From positions 1 to 64,000 of IMG/VR virus record IMGVR_UViG_3300042934_000398: DNA of 64,000 nt; one strand, written 5' to 3'. This DNA comes from a virus. The position numbers were made by a program, and so were the translations under genes. This document shows positions 1 through 8,466 of this stretch, piece after piece. Below the pieces are notes generated by a model. It was not told where the DNA came from, ran no database searches, and was given only the letters and a program-made list of their open reading frames with translations. Numbering within the stretch: position 1 is the first letter of the stretch; each line of letters starts with the position of its first letter.

Positions 1-66
1 ATAGTATTTGATCGAGACAGCTGGAGATTTGAGCATTCACTTATGAAGAATTCAGCAACTAACTAA
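1..66 (+). CDS. C-terminal end of a rightward gene cut by the window edge
   Basis: Frame 1 is open from the first base to a TAA at 64-66, giving 21 residues ending in EHSLMKNSATN. The composition looks coding, but there is too little to assign a family. It meets the leftward homing-nuclease remnant tail to tail with a few bases of overlap. Confidence 0.3.
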   Translation: MVFDRDSWRFEHSLMKNSATN

Positions 67-403
67 CCATGAAGGGTGTTACACTTTTGCATTGCATTTT
101 GTTACACTTTTCTATTGCAAAAAACATGTATACACACCCATCAGCATATAAAAACCCAAGCCAATATGCTTTTTCTTCTGTATCAATTTTGCTGAAAAAT
201 TCTCTATCTAACTCTTTATTTGAATGTTTACAACAATCTTTATCCTTTAATAAAGTTTTACTTCTCTTTCCTAAATTTTTTGACTTTAAAAAATCACTTA
301 TTCTATAAGTTCTACATTTTAATATATTTCTAATATTAGTTAATGTTTCTCCATCGTTGTACATTTTTAAAATAATATTTTCTTGTTCAATAGTAAAATC
401 CAT
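59..403 (-). pseudogene. Truncated LAGLIDADG-type homing endonuclease
   Basis: 114 residues. The N-terminal half looks like the helix-turn-helix region that precedes many homing nucleases (IIxKMYNDGETLTNIRNIL). It is followed by AYWLGFLYADG, a recognisable first LAGLIDADG helix at about residues 79-90. The reading frame stops 25 residues later, whereas intact single-chain enzymes continue for 100 or more residues with a second core. An SD-like AGGTGAT lies just upstream of the ATG. I read it as a decayed mobile nuclease whose C-terminal part was lost against the neighbouring rightward gene. It is unlikely to be catalytic. Confidence 0.6.
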
Positions 404-428
404 ATTATCACCTATAATTTAACCTTTC

Positions 429-602
429 TTATTTTTGAGCATAAAAAATCTCCAGTGCGTGAAACAACTCTGGAGTCTTTGTGTATTTATATGTATTTAC
501 TTCATTTATTACTTTAATAAAATTGTATTTTATTCCTATACTTTCAAGATATTTCATCTCTGGAGTAAATTGTGTTGAATATTCTTTATCAAATTTTTTG
601 AT
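429..602 (-). CDS. Small protein of unknown function, apparent ATC start
   Basis: 57-residue frame ending at 429. It begins 11 bases after the PhoH-like gene's TAG stop, directly behind a strong AGGAGGGG SD. No ATG, GTG or TTG lies in frame at the right distance. The codon at the expected place is ATC (602-600), giving (M)KKFDKEYSTQFTPEM. An internal ATG would remove the first third. Charged, soluble, lysine-rich; family not recognised. Probably co-translated with the PhoH-like gene. Confidence 0.55.
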   Translation of the reverse strand: MKKFDKEYSTQFTPEMKYLESIGIKYNFIKVINEVNTYKYTKTPELFHALEIFYAQK

Positions 603-613
603 AACAACCCCTC

Positions 614-1852
614 CTACATTAACTCAGCAATTTTCGCAATTCTACTTCTATAAATATTTTGTAGTTCAATTTCTCCGTATAAATCTTCGCCACGAAATAC
701 TTCTGACATTCTTCTCATTCCGTTATTAGCCCCAGAATATTGAGCAAGATCAACTTGGGCATTATAATCACCATCAATAATACATACACAATCTTCGCCA
801 ATACGTTGTAGTGCAAGTTTCATTAGAGAAATATCCATATTTTGTGCTTCTGTAATATAAACACCAGCTTTCATTCCAGTTGTATCAAATCCTCTAATAT
901 CTGATAACGGAAGGAGTAGTAATTTACCATCACTTATTAATTCTTGTACTGCATAAATATCTCCTAATTTAGCACTAAGCATATTGCCTATAGAACTATC
1001 TAAAAGTTTTTCGTCTTTTGAACCGGGATAAAAACCAAGCTTTGCAGAATTAGCCGTAGCTACTGTATTACAAAATACAACTATTTTATCTATTTTGTGT
1101 TTGTCTAACATATAAAATAAATATCCTAAAGCCAAATAACTTTTTCCTGTGCCGGCAGCGCCTTTTAACATTGTTATTTTATTAAATGACAAACTGTTTA
1201 AAGCACATAATTGATACACATCTCCTTGATATGGTTTCACCGTACCAAAATAATTAGATTTTACTGTTTCATTTTTAACATTCTCATGTTCTTCTCCAGA
1301 CCATCTAAATTTATCAACTATTTCTCCACTTTTATTTTTAATGATTAAATATTCATTTACCAATAAATCATATGTATTAATATTTAAATGTTCATATAAT
1401 TTAGCCATTTCATCATCATCCAAAGAAACAACTTTGAAACCAGTATAAATATCCTCTTTATCTGTTTTAGTTGATGATACTTCTAACTTAAATATATCTC
1501 TTGCTATAGTTCTACAGCATATGTCATTTGATATAAATGTAATAGGAGAGTGCTGATTATATTGATAAGCGCAAGCAATAATTAAATTGTCAGGTGATGA
1601 TTCTAATTTTAACTTGCTAATAATCTTATCAGTTTTATCATTTGGAATCACAACCTCATATTTATTATTATTTTCATCTAATATATGGATTGCTTTTCTT
1701 GCTCTAAATTTTGTTTCGTCATCTTTATTTTTAGAAGTTTTAATGTGTTCTAATTCATGTAATGTAACTGAGCTGATAATAAAATTATCTTTTAAAACAT
1801 CTTTTTGTAAATTTAATAGTGCATTTGTATCTAGGAATAATTTATATTCCAT
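614..1852 (-). CDS. phoH: PhoH2-type protein: PIN RNase domain fused to PhoH ATPase
   Basis: 412 residues. Residues 1-130 form a PIN domain: early LFLDTNALL acidic residue, TLHELEHI, and SSPDNLIIACAYQY with later FISND, as expected of Mg-dependent RNases. After a linker comes a P-loop ATPase of the PhoH family with Walker A GAAGTGKSY near residue 230 and a C-terminal arginine-finger segment IYRSRIAKI. Known PhoH2 proteins couple RNA unwinding to cleavage; phage copies are common but their role is unsettled. One oddity is the Walker B region near residue 328, which reads YITEAQN where the family normally has DEAQN. SD GGTGGA precedes the ATG. Likely cytoplasmic, last large gene of the leftward operon. 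Confidence 0.9.
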   Translation of the reverse strand: MEYKLFLDTNALLNLQKDVLKDNFIISSVTLHELEHIKTSKNKDDETKFRARKAIHILDENNNKYEVVIPNDKTDKIISKLKLESSPDNLIIACAYQYNQHSPITFISNDICCRTIARDIFKLEVSSTKTDKEDIYTGFKVVSLDDDEMAKLYEHLNINTYDLLVNEYLIIKNKSGEIVDKFRWSGEEHENVKNETVKSNYFGTVKPYQGDVYQLCALNSLSFNKITMLKGAAGTGKSYLALGYLFYMLDKHKIDKIVVFCNTVATANSAKLGFYPGSKDEKLLDSSIGNMLSAKLGDIYAVQELISDGKLLLLPLSDIRGFDTTGMKAGVYITEAQNMDISLMKLALQRIGEDCVCIIDGDYNAQVDLAQYSGANNGMRRMSEVFRGEDLYGEIELQNIYRSRIAKIAELM

Positions 1853-1892
1853 TAGTCCACCATCTTTCTATAGTATTTTTTTGATTGTATTA

Positions 1893-2204
1893 TTATTTCT
1901 TAATATCATTACGATATTTTTCTAAAACTTTTAAAACCTTTTTACTTTCTACTACGAAATAACTGTGGTACTTTCTGTTTTTATTACCGTTGTGAACATA
2001 CTTGTCAAATCCTTCGAAACGTAAATACTTAGCTTCGTCTTTTCTAATTGGCTTAATAATAAATCCTTCTTTCTTTAATAAATTTTCTTCCGTAGAAGAG
2101 ATTACAGTATGTACTTTTGATATACAATCTTGTCATAAGACACGCTTTACCTTTAAGCTATACTGTATTGACCAGAAAGGATGGTGTATACATTTCTGAG
2201 CCAT
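1893..2204 (-). pseudogene. Small ORF just downstream of tRNA-Thr, interrupted by one in-frame TGA
   Basis: An ATG at 2204 follows the tRNA 3' end by 14 bases with a GAGGG SD. The frame runs 103 codons to TAA at 1895-1893, except for a TGA at codon 24 (2135-2133). The part after the TGA is clearly protein-like (KYLRFEGFDKYV, HSYFVVESKKVLKVLEKYR), and no start codon lies between. TGA is the normal stop of several neighbours, so it is not reassigned generally. Possible explanations are a nonsense mutation (CGA to TGA would fit), stop read-through, or a sequencing error. Function unknown. Confidence 0.55.
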
Positions 2205-2218
2205 AATCAAACCCTCAA

Positions 2219-2290
2219 GCTTCAACACAGACTTGAACTGTGAACCCACTGCTTACAAGGCAGATGCTCTGCCAATTGAGCTATTGAAGC
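2219..2290 (-). tRNA. tRNA-Thr (anticodon TGT)
   Basis: 72-nt cloverleaf on the minus strand: 7-bp acceptor GCTTCAA/TTGAAGC, D arm GCTC/GAGC, anticodon loop CTTGTAA reading TGT, variable loop GGGTT and T arm CACAG-TTCAAGT-CTGTG. Pair 27-43 is a T-T mismatch. CCA is not encoded. It lies directly after the terminator of the large non-coding RNA. It would decode ACA, a common codon in this AT-rich genome. Confidence 0.93.
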
Positions 2291-2296
2291 AAATAT

Positions 2297-2323
2297 AATA
2301 AAAGACCGCAACTTAGACGGTCT
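2297..2323 (-). terminator. Rho-independent terminator of the large ncRNA
   Basis: On the minus strand AGACCG, a 9-nt loop and CGGTCT are followed by TTTTATTA. It sits between the large structured RNA and the tRNA and could either end the RNA or act as a processing point ahead of the tRNA. Confidence 0.6.
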
Positions 2324-2850
2324 ATTTACACATGAACGATATTCTAAATTAATGTCCCGTCATTCACGGAGATAAAACTCAATGATTTGCGTAACATAGC
2401 ATGTTAATTAATGTTGATAATGATTATTGGTGGAGTGACATTTCCACATCTCTTTAAGACCTATGGTAAACATAGGAGCGATAGCAGCCTGTTCTATCCT
2501 CAATAATCATTACAATTTTTTAGAGTCACATTACGAGAAATTTCTTCTTTTAATAATCTGAAATTGGCTGTTTTACGCTCATGTGTTATCACACGATTAA
2601 CCACATTTACTCTAACTTCCCATGCACGTTAGAACCAATTAATTAAAATATCGCATTTTGTTTGCTGGTAGCGAAACACCATATTGTAACAAACAATGTT
2701 GAGTACATTGTGAAACTTGTTTCTTTGACATTGGACAGCTCACCTACGGTACGTAAGTGCGCCATCCGTCAAAGAATGGAGAATGATATGAAAACTAAAA
2801 GTCGTTAAAAAGCTTATTTGATTGTGAGTACAATGTATATTATTATTTCC
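2303..2850 (-). ncRNA. Large ornate structured RNA upstream of tRNA (ROOL/GOLLD-like candidate)
   Basis: About 550 nt without an ORF on either strand but dense in long helices. Read on the minus strand, a three-part stem near 2787-2728 has TTCTTTGAC pairing GTCAAAGAA, then GGATGGC with GCTGTCC, then CACTTACG with CGTAGGTG around a 3-nt loop. Next come a 7-bp ACAATGT/ACATTGT hairpin, TCTAAC/GTTAGA, and GTGT-GATA-ACAC. A 12-bp helix (2418-2429 with 2501-2512) closes a four-way junction of three hairpins. The RNA ends at a terminator and is followed by tRNA-Thr. Size, position beside a phage tRNA and nested helices match the ROOL class (about 600 nt); GOLLD is the alternative. Class assignment is inference. 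Confidence 0.6.
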
Positions 2851-2857
2851 TATACTG

Positions 2858-2886
2858 TATATATAACACATTAAAATAGTCTACAA
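2858..2886 (-). promoter_or_regulatory. Possible promoter for the large ncRNA
   Basis: Minus-strand TTGTAG (2886-2881), a 17-bp spacer, then TATATA (2863-2858). The -35 box is weak, but the location just 5' of the structured RNA and after the stop of the upstream gene fits a separate transcript. Confidence 0.3.
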
Positions 2887-2925
2887 AACTAGTGTTTATG
2901 CGTATTACAGTTAAAAAGATATTTC

Positions 2926-3756
2926 CTAATTGCTATAATATGACTTATTTTTAATGTTTTTTATTTCTTTTTTACACTTATCACAGTACTTATGTGGCTT
3001 TGTTTTGTCTTTGTCATACATTATATCTCCACAACACAAACATCTTTTTATTGGTTTATTTCGTTTTACCCCATAATATTCCTTTTGATAGTTTCTCATA
3101 TACCCATCCAATCCTTTACATAAGTAAGCTATAGCAAAATTATCCTCATTCCAAGTATTTATATCAATCGTAAGATGACTTTTATCTTCAAAATCTTCAA
3201 GTGGTACAAAGTTTTCAAACATCCTTTTGAAATATGGTGCAATTAATTTCTTGTAAGCATTCCAACTGATATTCATTTTCTGCTTTGCATATTTTTCTTT
3301 TACGTTTATTGAATCAGCAATAATATTATCAATTTGTGATGTGAGAGTAGTAACATCATATTCTTCTCCAGACTTCCATCTATAATACATTTGCTTTGGT
3401 TGCTTAATCAAATCCATATATTCTTTTTTCAAACAAACATTTCCATCGCACAGATTAGTATAAATATTATTTATCTTTTGTCTAATTAAACTAACAAAAT
3501 CAGTATCTTTTGTCATGGAACGATATGTTATATAACTCACATCGGAATATGTATTAAAAATTTGTCCTATTTCTGTACTTAATAATGACTTTGACACAGA
3601 AAATCTTATGTCCTTCTTATATGTGCTTCGCTTATTTTTACTAGACCATATTAGTTTCATAAATTCTTTTATTATGTCATCTTTTTCTTTGTCTATTATT
3701 GTTTCTTTATAATCATCTAATATTTCATATAAGAACTTATCAGATATATCATACAT
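2926..3756 (-). CDS. Unknown protein with C-terminal zinc-ribbon, coupled to the RNA polymerase gene
   Basis: 276 residues from the ATG at 3756, which overlaps the RNA polymerase stop (AATGTATGA) and has GGGATGGTG as SD. An ATG at 3801 would overlap the polymerase by 50 bases and is less likely. The body is charged and helical and unfamiliar. The last 40 residues hold CLCCG and YCDKCKK, a four-cysteine zinc knuckle. Tight coupling to the polymerase gene suggests an accessory factor (promoter recognition or elongation), but this is inference from position only. Confidence 0.7.
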   Translation of the reverse strand: MYDISDKFLYEILDDYKETIIDKEKDDIIKEFMKLIWSSKNKRSTYKKDIRFSVSKSLLSTEIGQIFNTYSDVSYITYRSMTKDTDFVSLIRQKINNIYTNLCDGNVCLKKEYMDLIKQPKQMYYRWKSGEEYDVTTLTSQIDNIIADSINVKEKYAKQKMNISWNAYKKLIAPYFKRMFENFVPLEDFEDKSHLTIDINTWNEDNFAIAYLCKGLDGYMRNYQKEYYGVKRNKPIKRCLCCGDIMYDKDKTKPHKYCDKCKKEIKNIKNKSYYSN

Positions 3757-6358
3757 TCTTTTCACCATCCCATAATTCATAATATTTCCCCAAATATTCA
3801 TAACTATATTCGGTTTTATATGGTGTTTCTACAATCATAGTACGTTTTTTCTCAGGAGTATTTTCTTTAAGATTTTTGATAATATAATCTCCATATCCAT
3901 TCCAAGCCAATACCTTGCTTATTGACATATTTGAATAAGATACTTTAATAACATAATTGGCTAGGATTTCTTCATCTGTAACAATTTCAGATAATTTCTT
4001 TTTGTACTGATTTATTAATATTTGAGATTGATTATATTCACATTCAGTTTGTTTAGAAGATTTTTCATTAATCATTTCACGCCACTTGTCAGCAAACTCA
4101 TTAATTAGATGTTTAATATTATTTATTATTCTTTTGTCATTTAATTCAAATTTACTATTAAGAATTAAACATCTAGTATCAACGACATTTCTATCCCAAA
4201 CTATTTTTTTCTTTTCCCATGTGTCAATATAATCTGCAAGTTCATTCATAGGAGAAGGAGAGTGGTAAGCATTTAATTCAACTTTATCGGCATCGTCTTG
4301 AATTGATTTATTGTGACGTTTTAACTTGTAATATGTATTCATTTTTTTTGGATAGTTATACATCAAGAAAAATGGTAGTTGTTTTAGAAATCTTCTCAAT
4401 CCTTTATTCATTTGCCACCTAACTCCAGTTTTCTGAAAATCAATTTCTTTTCCTTGAAATATTCTAAGCAACGAAACATAATCATCATATATCTTTTTCC
4501 ATTTTGCATCAGTAGTGTACATGTTGCGAATGCTCGTTGCAACATTTGTAATTTCTCCTATACGATTATCTCTACTATTAACTTCATAATCTGTAATATT
4601 GTCTTTATTGTATTTTTTTACTTTTGCAGTTACTTTATCTTCAATGTCTATTATTATTGGTTTATCAATTTTAGACGATACAATGATTGGGTTTATATCT
4701 AATTTTATGGCATCCCCGTCCTCATCCATACCCCCTTGTTGTGGGGCAGACAAATCATACATATTAATCATTACAACGTCTTGGTCTTTAAAATTACTAA
4801 ACCATTTATTTGTTATTTCATTTTCCACAATGTTTACATCATTTACTTCAGAAGGACAAACCAGTGGACTACGGAAAGATAATACTTTTCCTTTTCTAAT
4901 TGTATCACAGTAAAATTCTTTCGCTTTTAAACAACCAACAGGTTCTTTGCCAGAAGCATATTCTAAATATCCTATCATATCCCCAACAACCGTATGGTAA
5001 AATCCATCTGAATAAATTTTTCCATACTTCATATCGTTTATTGTTTTCTTTAATTTACGATGTATATATTGTTTTACTGCTGGATCTTTTAGCATTACAT
5101 CATTTATTAATGCTGCTTCAAGATATTTTCCTTCAGCTTCATATCTATCTGTATCATTAATACCTAAAAACTTATATGTATAAAATTTATCTCCTTTTAT
5201 AATTTTTTCACATAAATCAGTTGAATATTTTGCAATTTTAATCATTTTCCCTTCGTTTTCTGGATCTAAAATATTATAATTCTTATAATTTTTTTCTTCA
5301 AATTGTTTAATATATTTATCATTCCATAAATCAAGGCATTGTAAATATTGAAAATTCATTTTTGTCATTAAATTAATATCTTTTAAATGGTGACTGTATT
5401 TACTAACACCTAATTTGAATTGATATTTCTCAATTGTTTCAAGATACTTATTCCATCCGTCAGAACCATATTTATTTTTAAATATACCAAACCCTTTAAA
5501 CATTGAAATATTCCATAGACAATCAATATCATCAACATTATGCATATTTCCAAAGATATCAGGTATTTCAGTTGTTCCTAAAACATATTTTAAATAAATA
5601 TTGAAATCTTCAAACTCAACAGAATAACCCTTAAAGAATGGAAGTCTAATTTGTAGTCCAATTGGAATATAATCTAGTCCTAGAGCTGTCTTTGCCATTT
5701 CACTTACTTTTCTTGAATGACATCCACATCCGTCAAACGGAGATAATTCAATAGAATGATAACCTTCGTCAATTTCTCTTGCTTTATATTTTTTCACCTC
5801 ACCAGTTTCTTCATCAGTATATTCTTTATCTTTTTCAACTACATATCTAATATATTGATCTTCTAAAACTTTTTTATATTCTCCAATTACAACAATATAT
5901 GGTAATTTGTCTTTAATTAAAGTACAAGAACTGAAAGGGAGACATCTTTGTGCTTCATATTTTGAAATAACACATTCATCTATTTCAACGTCCATTTGAG
6001 TAACCATAAATAATTCTTCGTAAATATTAGCATCGCAAAACGCAGTTATTCCATCTTTGCCTTGAGATGCAGATTTACCAAATCTAACATAGTTTACTCC
6101 GTTATAAGTAAAACCATTGTTCAGAACATATCTTAATTCATTCTCGGTCTTTGGATTCTTTGGTGCTTCAACTAATATAAACTCATTTATTCTTTCTGAA
6201 AAACTTCCACGTATTCTTTCTATCTGGTCAAACAGAATAGAATTACTTTGTGCAATAAGATAATCTACCTCATCATCTTTGGATATTTCCACATTATATG
6301 AATGTTTTATTATTAATTTTAATGGTATTTTCGCTAATACAAATTGTTGTTTGTCCAT
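3749..6358 (-). CDS. YonO-like single-subunit DNA-dependent RNA polymerase
   Basis: 869 residues. The diagnostic piece is GGMDEDGDAIKLD near residue 545: the DxDGD metal-binding loop of two-double-psi-beta-barrel RNA polymerases (multisubunit beta-prime, YonO of SPbeta, crAss-like phage polymerase, eukaryotic RdRP). About 45 residues before it, SFRSPLVCPSEV resembles the basic RxP segment that precedes this loop. HSPSPMNEL about 150 residues after it is another conserved-looking patch. No T7-like motifs are present. Known YonO-type enzymes transcribe phage late genes from their own promoters without host sigma. SD GGGGGA precedes the ATG. An RNA-templated polymerase cannot be excluded from sequence, but the DNA-dependent phage group is the closer match. 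Confidence 0.75.
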   Translation of the reverse strand: MDKQQFVLAKIPLKLIIKHSYNVEISKDDEVDYLIAQSNSILFDQIERIRGSFSERINEFILVEAPKNPKTENELRYVLNNGFTYNGVNYVRFGKSASQGKDGITAFCDANIYEELFMVTQMDVEIDECVISKYEAQRCLPFSSCTLIKDKLPYIVVIGEYKKVLEDQYIRYVVEKDKEYTDEETGEVKKYKAREIDEGYHSIELSPFDGCGCHSRKVSEMAKTALGLDYIPIGLQIRLPFFKGYSVEFEDFNIYLKYVLGTTEIPDIFGNMHNVDDIDCLWNISMFKGFGIFKNKYGSDGWNKYLETIEKYQFKLGVSKYSHHLKDINLMTKMNFQYLQCLDLWNDKYIKQFEEKNYKNYNILDPENEGKMIKIAKYSTDLCEKIIKGDKFYTYKFLGINDTDRYEAEGKYLEAALINDVMLKDPAVKQYIHRKLKKTINDMKYGKIYSDGFYHTVVGDMIGYLEYASGKEPVGCLKAKEFYCDTIRKGKVLSFRSPLVCPSEVNDVNIVENEITNKWFSNFKDQDVVMINMYDLSAPQQGGMDEDGDAIKLDINPIIVSSKIDKPIIIDIEDKVTAKVKKYNKDNITDYEVNSRDNRIGEITNVATSIRNMYTTDAKWKKIYDDYVSLLRIFQGKEIDFQKTGVRWQMNKGLRRFLKQLPFFLMYNYPKKMNTYYKLKRHNKSIQDDADKVELNAYHSPSPMNELADYIDTWEKKKIVWDRNVVDTRCLILNSKFELNDKRIINNIKHLINEFADKWREMINEKSSKQTECEYNQSQILINQYKKKLSEIVTDEEILANYVIKVSYSNMSISKVLAWNGYGDYIIKNLKENTPEKKRTMIVETPYKTEYSYEYLGKYYELWDGEKNV

Positions 6359-6372
6359 TAATATCCCCCTAA

Positions 6373-6822
6373 TTATAAGTATCTTTTATAAAATTCATTT
6401 GCAATTGGTTCTGACATCTCTAAATACTTTTTATAGCCTTCAAAATAAATACAAGGCTGTCTCATTTTAAAACCTTTTATTTTATCAATAAAATAATCAT
6501 AGATACCACCAGCTAAAATATCTTCGTTTTCAAATATTCCTACAAATTGTTTTTCTTCCCAAAATTGTTTTTGTAAAACCGGATGAAGATTTTTAACATA
6601 TATTGAATATGCTGTTAATTGCTTATAAAAAATATCAAGAGAAGCATTATATCCATCTTCCATAATTCCATTTTCAATTACGTGAACAGTGTTATCTAAC
6701 TCTTCAAAAACAGTAGAGTGACAATTTGGACAAATCATTGTTAAATAATTCATGTCATCAATTAACACAAGTTCATCTTCACATATTGGGCATTTTGTAA
6801 TTCGTTTAAAATTCTTTTTCAT
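6373..6822 (-). CDS. Unknown protein with N-terminal zinc ribbon
   Basis: 149 residues. CPIC (residues 11-14) and CPNC about 20 residues later make a classic zinc ribbon; the remainder is aromatic, mixed alpha/beta and unfamiliar. AGGAG SD before ATG. It ends 14 bases before the RNA polymerase gene starts, so the two are co-transcribed. A role in transcription is possible but rests on position alone. Confidence 0.75.
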   Translation of the reverse strand: MKKNFKRITKCPICEDELVLIDDMNYLTMICPNCHSTVFEELDNTVHVIENGIMEDGYNASLDIFYKQLTAYSIYVKNLHPVLQKQFWEEKQFVGIFENEDILAGGIYDYFIDKIKGFKMRQPCIYFEGYKKYLEMSEPIANEFYKRYL

Positions 6823-6912
6823 ATTTTCATTCTCCTCTAAATTGATTGTTTATATTTTTGTTAATAGTTTCTAATTCCAAATCAAACATTACTTCTATCA
6901 ATATGTACTAAT

Positions 6913-6927
6913 TGTCTATTATTATCT
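6913..6927 (-). repeat. Copy of the dispersed AT-rich element (AGATAATAATAGACA)
   Basis: Variant copy in the gap between the 120-residue gene and the zinc-ribbon gene, oriented with the leftward operon. No -35 box lies beside it. Confidence 0.6.
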
Positions 6928-6938
6928 GCTAATAAACT

Positions 6939-7301
6939 TTATATTAACTTACAGTAATAACAATCATCTTCTTTATCATATCTCACATTCACATCAGGAA
7001 TAACCATCATTACTTCCCGTAATTGACCAGTAGAATATACAAATCCACGCTCACCATGTCTAATTGTATCGAGACAATCATTAACAATAGCAGTAAAGTA
7101 CTCATTGTATTTTCCTTCTGGTATGTAATATCTTTTGCCTATGTATGGTGTTATAGTAGTTCTTATATCTTTAATTATTCTAGTGTGTGCAATAGAGTGG
7201 TTATATTCTCTGGTTACGTTTTGATTCATTCCAGTAAGAGTAGTTCTCCATTTTAAGTTGGTTCTCCAAAAATTATTTGTTGTAGCGTTTATATTGTTCA
7301 T
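6939..7301 (-). CDS. Unknown 120-residue protein
   Basis: Soluble protein with an Asn/Thr/Arg-rich start and an acidic end (RYDKEDDCYYCKLI). No family recognised. The nearest SD (AAGGAGA) lies unusually far, about 14 bases, from the ATG. Part of the leftward early operon between Rep and the RNA polymerase. Confidence 0.65.
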   Translation of the reverse strand: MNNINATTNNFWRTNLKWRTTLTGMNQNVTREYNHSIAHTRIIKDIRTTITPYIGKRYYIPEGKYNEYFTAIVNDCLDTIRHGERGFVYSTGQLREVMMVIPDVNVRYDKEDDCYYCKLI

Positions 7302-7321
7302 TATTATTTATTAATCTCCTT

Positions 7322-7567
7322 TTATAGTTTTTCTGCTAATGTTTCTAACACTTTAAATATATAATTGATTTTACCTATATGGTTATTAAAAGATTTAACT
7401 TTTATCAACGAATCTTTATTTAAATCATATAAAGTATACAAATCAATAATGTTAACCTTGCTCATTTTAATTTTCTTTCCTAAATATCCTGATGCTGCAA
7501 TGCTATTATCTAATAAATCATTCATGATACCTTTGACTAATTTGTTTCTGCATTCGTTTTCGTCCAT
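7322..7567 (-). CDS. Unknown 81-residue protein
   Basis: Helical, lysine-rich protein starting 3 bases after the Rep-like gene ends, so almost certainly translated from the same message. SD AAAGG. No known domain visible. Confidence 0.65.
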   Translation of the reverse strand: MDENECRNKLVKGIMNDLLDNSIAASGYLGKKIKMSKVNIIDLYTLYDLNKDSLIKVKSFNNHIGKINYIFKVLETLAEKL

Positions 7568-7570
7568 AAT

Positions 7571-8356
7571 TTATTTTACCTTTCTTTCCGTGCTTTGATC
7601 AAATTTTTTACTTAAATATTTCTTTTCTTGTATATATTCTTTTCCCCATTGTAGTTCCTGTTGGTAGTCATATTCTTTATCTATTCTATTTCTTTTATAT
7701 CTGTATTTATTTACAAACATAGTTACTTCAGTATGCCAATTCCCATCATCATCCTGATATCTTGGCAATTCTTGTGACACCAAAATATCTAATTCGTTTA
7801 ATATTTTTACTGATCGTGATATATAACGACCACTCAATCCTATATCTTTTTCAATATCTATGTACATACGATAGCAAAATTCAGGTTTACTAGATTTATC
7901 TCCAATATATCCATCTTGCCTACGTAGCATGTTTGTCCTTATATAAGATAATGTTAATAGTAGAAAAGCAGTATTCATTTTGCTTGTGTCTTTTGTGTAC
8001 TTCTTAAAATCTTTAATCTTCTTAATCTCGTCAAAATAAATTAATGCAAATTGTGTGTCAGGACAGAATTTACTCATATCTAATTCTGCAACACTAAACA
8101 TATCTGCAGATATAGTTCCTTTTACTTTTATGTAAGATAAGTCTTCTAAGCTAGCTATTACTGATGTTACTTGCTCATTTATTTTATTTTTATGATAGTC
8201 TTTTTTGTGACCACACCATTCAACTATATTATTGCAGCTAAATCCAACAGTATCATCAAGCCCCTGCTTAGATGCAAAGTATGAATACACGGAGATTCTT
8301 TTTTCATTTATATCAGTATTATAGATTAATTCTTTTGGTACTAATATGTAGCTAAT
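7571..8356 (-). CDS. Double winged-helix protein, probable replication initiator; apparent ATT start
   Basis: 261 residues if started at ATT (8356-8354). An AAGGAGG SD lies 9 bases upstream and the protein then begins SYILVPKELIYNTDINEKR. A TTG at 8404 is in frame but has no SD, and the extra residues run through the SD itself. Two winged-helix segments are visible: N-terminal (EKRISVYSYFA with CNNIVEWCG) and central (DIGLSGRYISRSVKILNELDIL). This layout resembles RepA_N/Rep_3-like initiators of Firmicutes plasmids, and repeats of GAGTGTA lie in the leader. First gene of the leftward operon. A transcription regulator is the alternative. Confidence 0.65.
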   Translation of the reverse strand: MSYILVPKELIYNTDINEKRISVYSYFASKQGLDDTVGFSCNNIVEWCGHKKDYHKNKINEQVTSVIASLEDLSYIKVKGTISADMFSVAELDMSKFCPDTQFALIYFDEIKKIKDFKKYTKDTSKMNTAFLLLTLSYIRTNMLRRQDGYIGDKSSKPEFCYRMYIDIEKDIGLSGRYISRSVKILNELDILVSQELPRYQDDDGNWHTEVTMFVNKYRYKRNRIDKEYDYQQELQWGKEYIQEKKYLSKKFDQSTERKVK

Positions 8357-8391
8357 ATGGTTATACCTCCTTTCTAGTAATTTTAACTTTA

Positions 8392-8466
8392 GTACACTCG
8401 CCAAGGTGCAATATTCAAAAAATTTTTAATTTAGGTACACTCAAAGTGGCACTTTTGATACACTCC
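8392..8466 (-). repeat. Iteron-like repeats in the leader of the Rep-like gene
   Basis: Three direct copies of GAGTGTA (minus strand; plus-strand TACACTC at 8393, 8436 and 8459), two with a following YC/CC. An inverted repeat AAAGTG-G-CACTTT (8444-8456) lies between two of them. They sit in the roughly 380-nt leader before the Rep start and could be binding sites for Rep or its repressor. Confidence 0.45.

Noticed and set aside
1587-1925. 112-residue plus-strand ORF
   Set aside because: Antisense to the PIN domain of the PhoH-like gene; hydrophobic shadow frame.
2418-2512. Four-way junction as a second tRNA
   Set aside because: Closing helix is 12 bp, there is no anticodon loop or TTCRA loop, and arms do not match tRNA proportions; kept as part of the large ncRNA.
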